Source: Psychrobacter immobilis
GTDB lineage: Bacteria > Pseudomonadota > Gammaproteobacteria > Pseudomonadales > Moraxellaceae
Direction of reading: 5' to 3'
DNA length: 64,000 nt
NCBI GenBank assembly: GCA_904846265.1
Contig: CAJHAA010000010.1
Location: 62,001 to 126,000 of the forward strand
Numbering within the stretch: the first letter of the stretch is position 1; each line of letters opens with the position of its first letter. Shown piece after piece: positions 63,981-64,000 of this stretch. The notes under the pieces were generated by a model. It ran no database searches. It was given only the letters and a program-made list of their open reading frames with translations, and was not told where the DNA came from. The position numbers were made by a program, and so were the translations under genes.

Positions 63981-64000
63981 GGGCTTGTCCTCATTTTAAA
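63981..64000. mobile_element. Left end of a third MITE-like copy, cut by the window edge
   Basis: GGGCTTGTCCTCATTTTAAA preceded by TA (63979-63980) matches the left end of copy 1 at 18 of 20 positions. The rest would lie beyond the window. Confidence 0.6.

Noticed and set aside
1..64000. Search for a CRISPR array, prophage, restriction system or complete toxin-antitoxin module
   Set aside because: No regularly spaced repeats, no cas, phage structural or restriction genes; the ParD-like gene has no toxin beside it.
1..64000. Search for tRNA or rRNA genes
   Set aside because: No cloverleaf with a GGTTCGA-type T-arm and CCA-proximal pairing was found by eye; a tRNA scan would settle it.

Overview
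The window looks like chromosomal DNA of a Moraxellaceae gammaproteobacterium, most likely Psychrobacter. This is inferred from protein character and gene neighbourhoods: rluD-pgeF divergent from bamD, dnaG next to rpoD without rpsU, nrdA and nrdB separated by small genes, type II secretion L and M genes away from other gsp genes, and azlCD beside a MATE exporter. No database search was possible. Almost everything is housekeeping. No rRNA, tRNA, CRISPR array, prophage or intact insertion sequence was recognised.

Layout. 1-6.6 kb: a truncated cytochrome c gene, a tiny lipoprotein, a flavodoxin, pgeF, rluD and, divergently, bamD. 6.7-11.5 kb: dnaG and rpoD. 11.5-16.4 kb: an orphan ParD-like gene overlapping a methionine aminopeptidase gene, a bestrophin channel, a TPP riboswitch with its terminator ahead of tenA, a methyltransferase and a DUF493 protein. 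16.6-23.1 kb: the class Ia ribonucleotide reductase locus (NrdR-like sites, nrdA, nrdB, a YfaE-like ferredoxin) with a 2.4 kb AT-rich accessory block between nrdA and nrdB. 23.1-34 kb: cell-envelope genes (HtrA-type protease, MltF-like and a very long MltD-like transglycosylase, an NTF2-like protein, a CNNM/CBS membrane protein) plus a Nif3 protein. 34-38.3 kb: yajC, secD, secF. 38.5-45.7 kb: MATE exporter, azlCD, purF, cvpA, pyrD and a membrane protein. 45.8-52.9 kb: gspM, gspL, sixA, gpsA, nitroreductase, zapE and an alpha/beta hydrolase, all on the minus strand. 53-64 kb: a lipoprotein, xseAB, pncB, a thioredoxin-MsrA-MsrB fusion, a two-gene betaine/choline-type ABC transporter and an aldehyde dehydrogenase.

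The least explained signals are non-coding. Two 170 bp elements (34535-34704 and 51988-52157) share terminal inverted repeats, internal blocks and flanking TA dinucleotides. A third left end begins at 63981. This is a good case for a MITE family. A second family of about 110 bp (14948, 38377, 41223) has one copy with perfect 9 bp terminal inverted repeats. A nested palindrome lies between nrdA and nrdB. A strong terminator stands alone in a 1 kb gene-free gap at 26105-26142 and may end an unannotated RNA. The ParD-like/Map pair has a promoter overlapped by an inverted repeat, but no toxin gene.

Several housekeeping proteins carry low-complexity extensions: acidic in RluD, basic in SecF, a long linker in DnaG. 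Start sites were chosen from Shine-Dalgarno spacing, lipoboxes and family alignment from memory, and several differ from the longest open frame.
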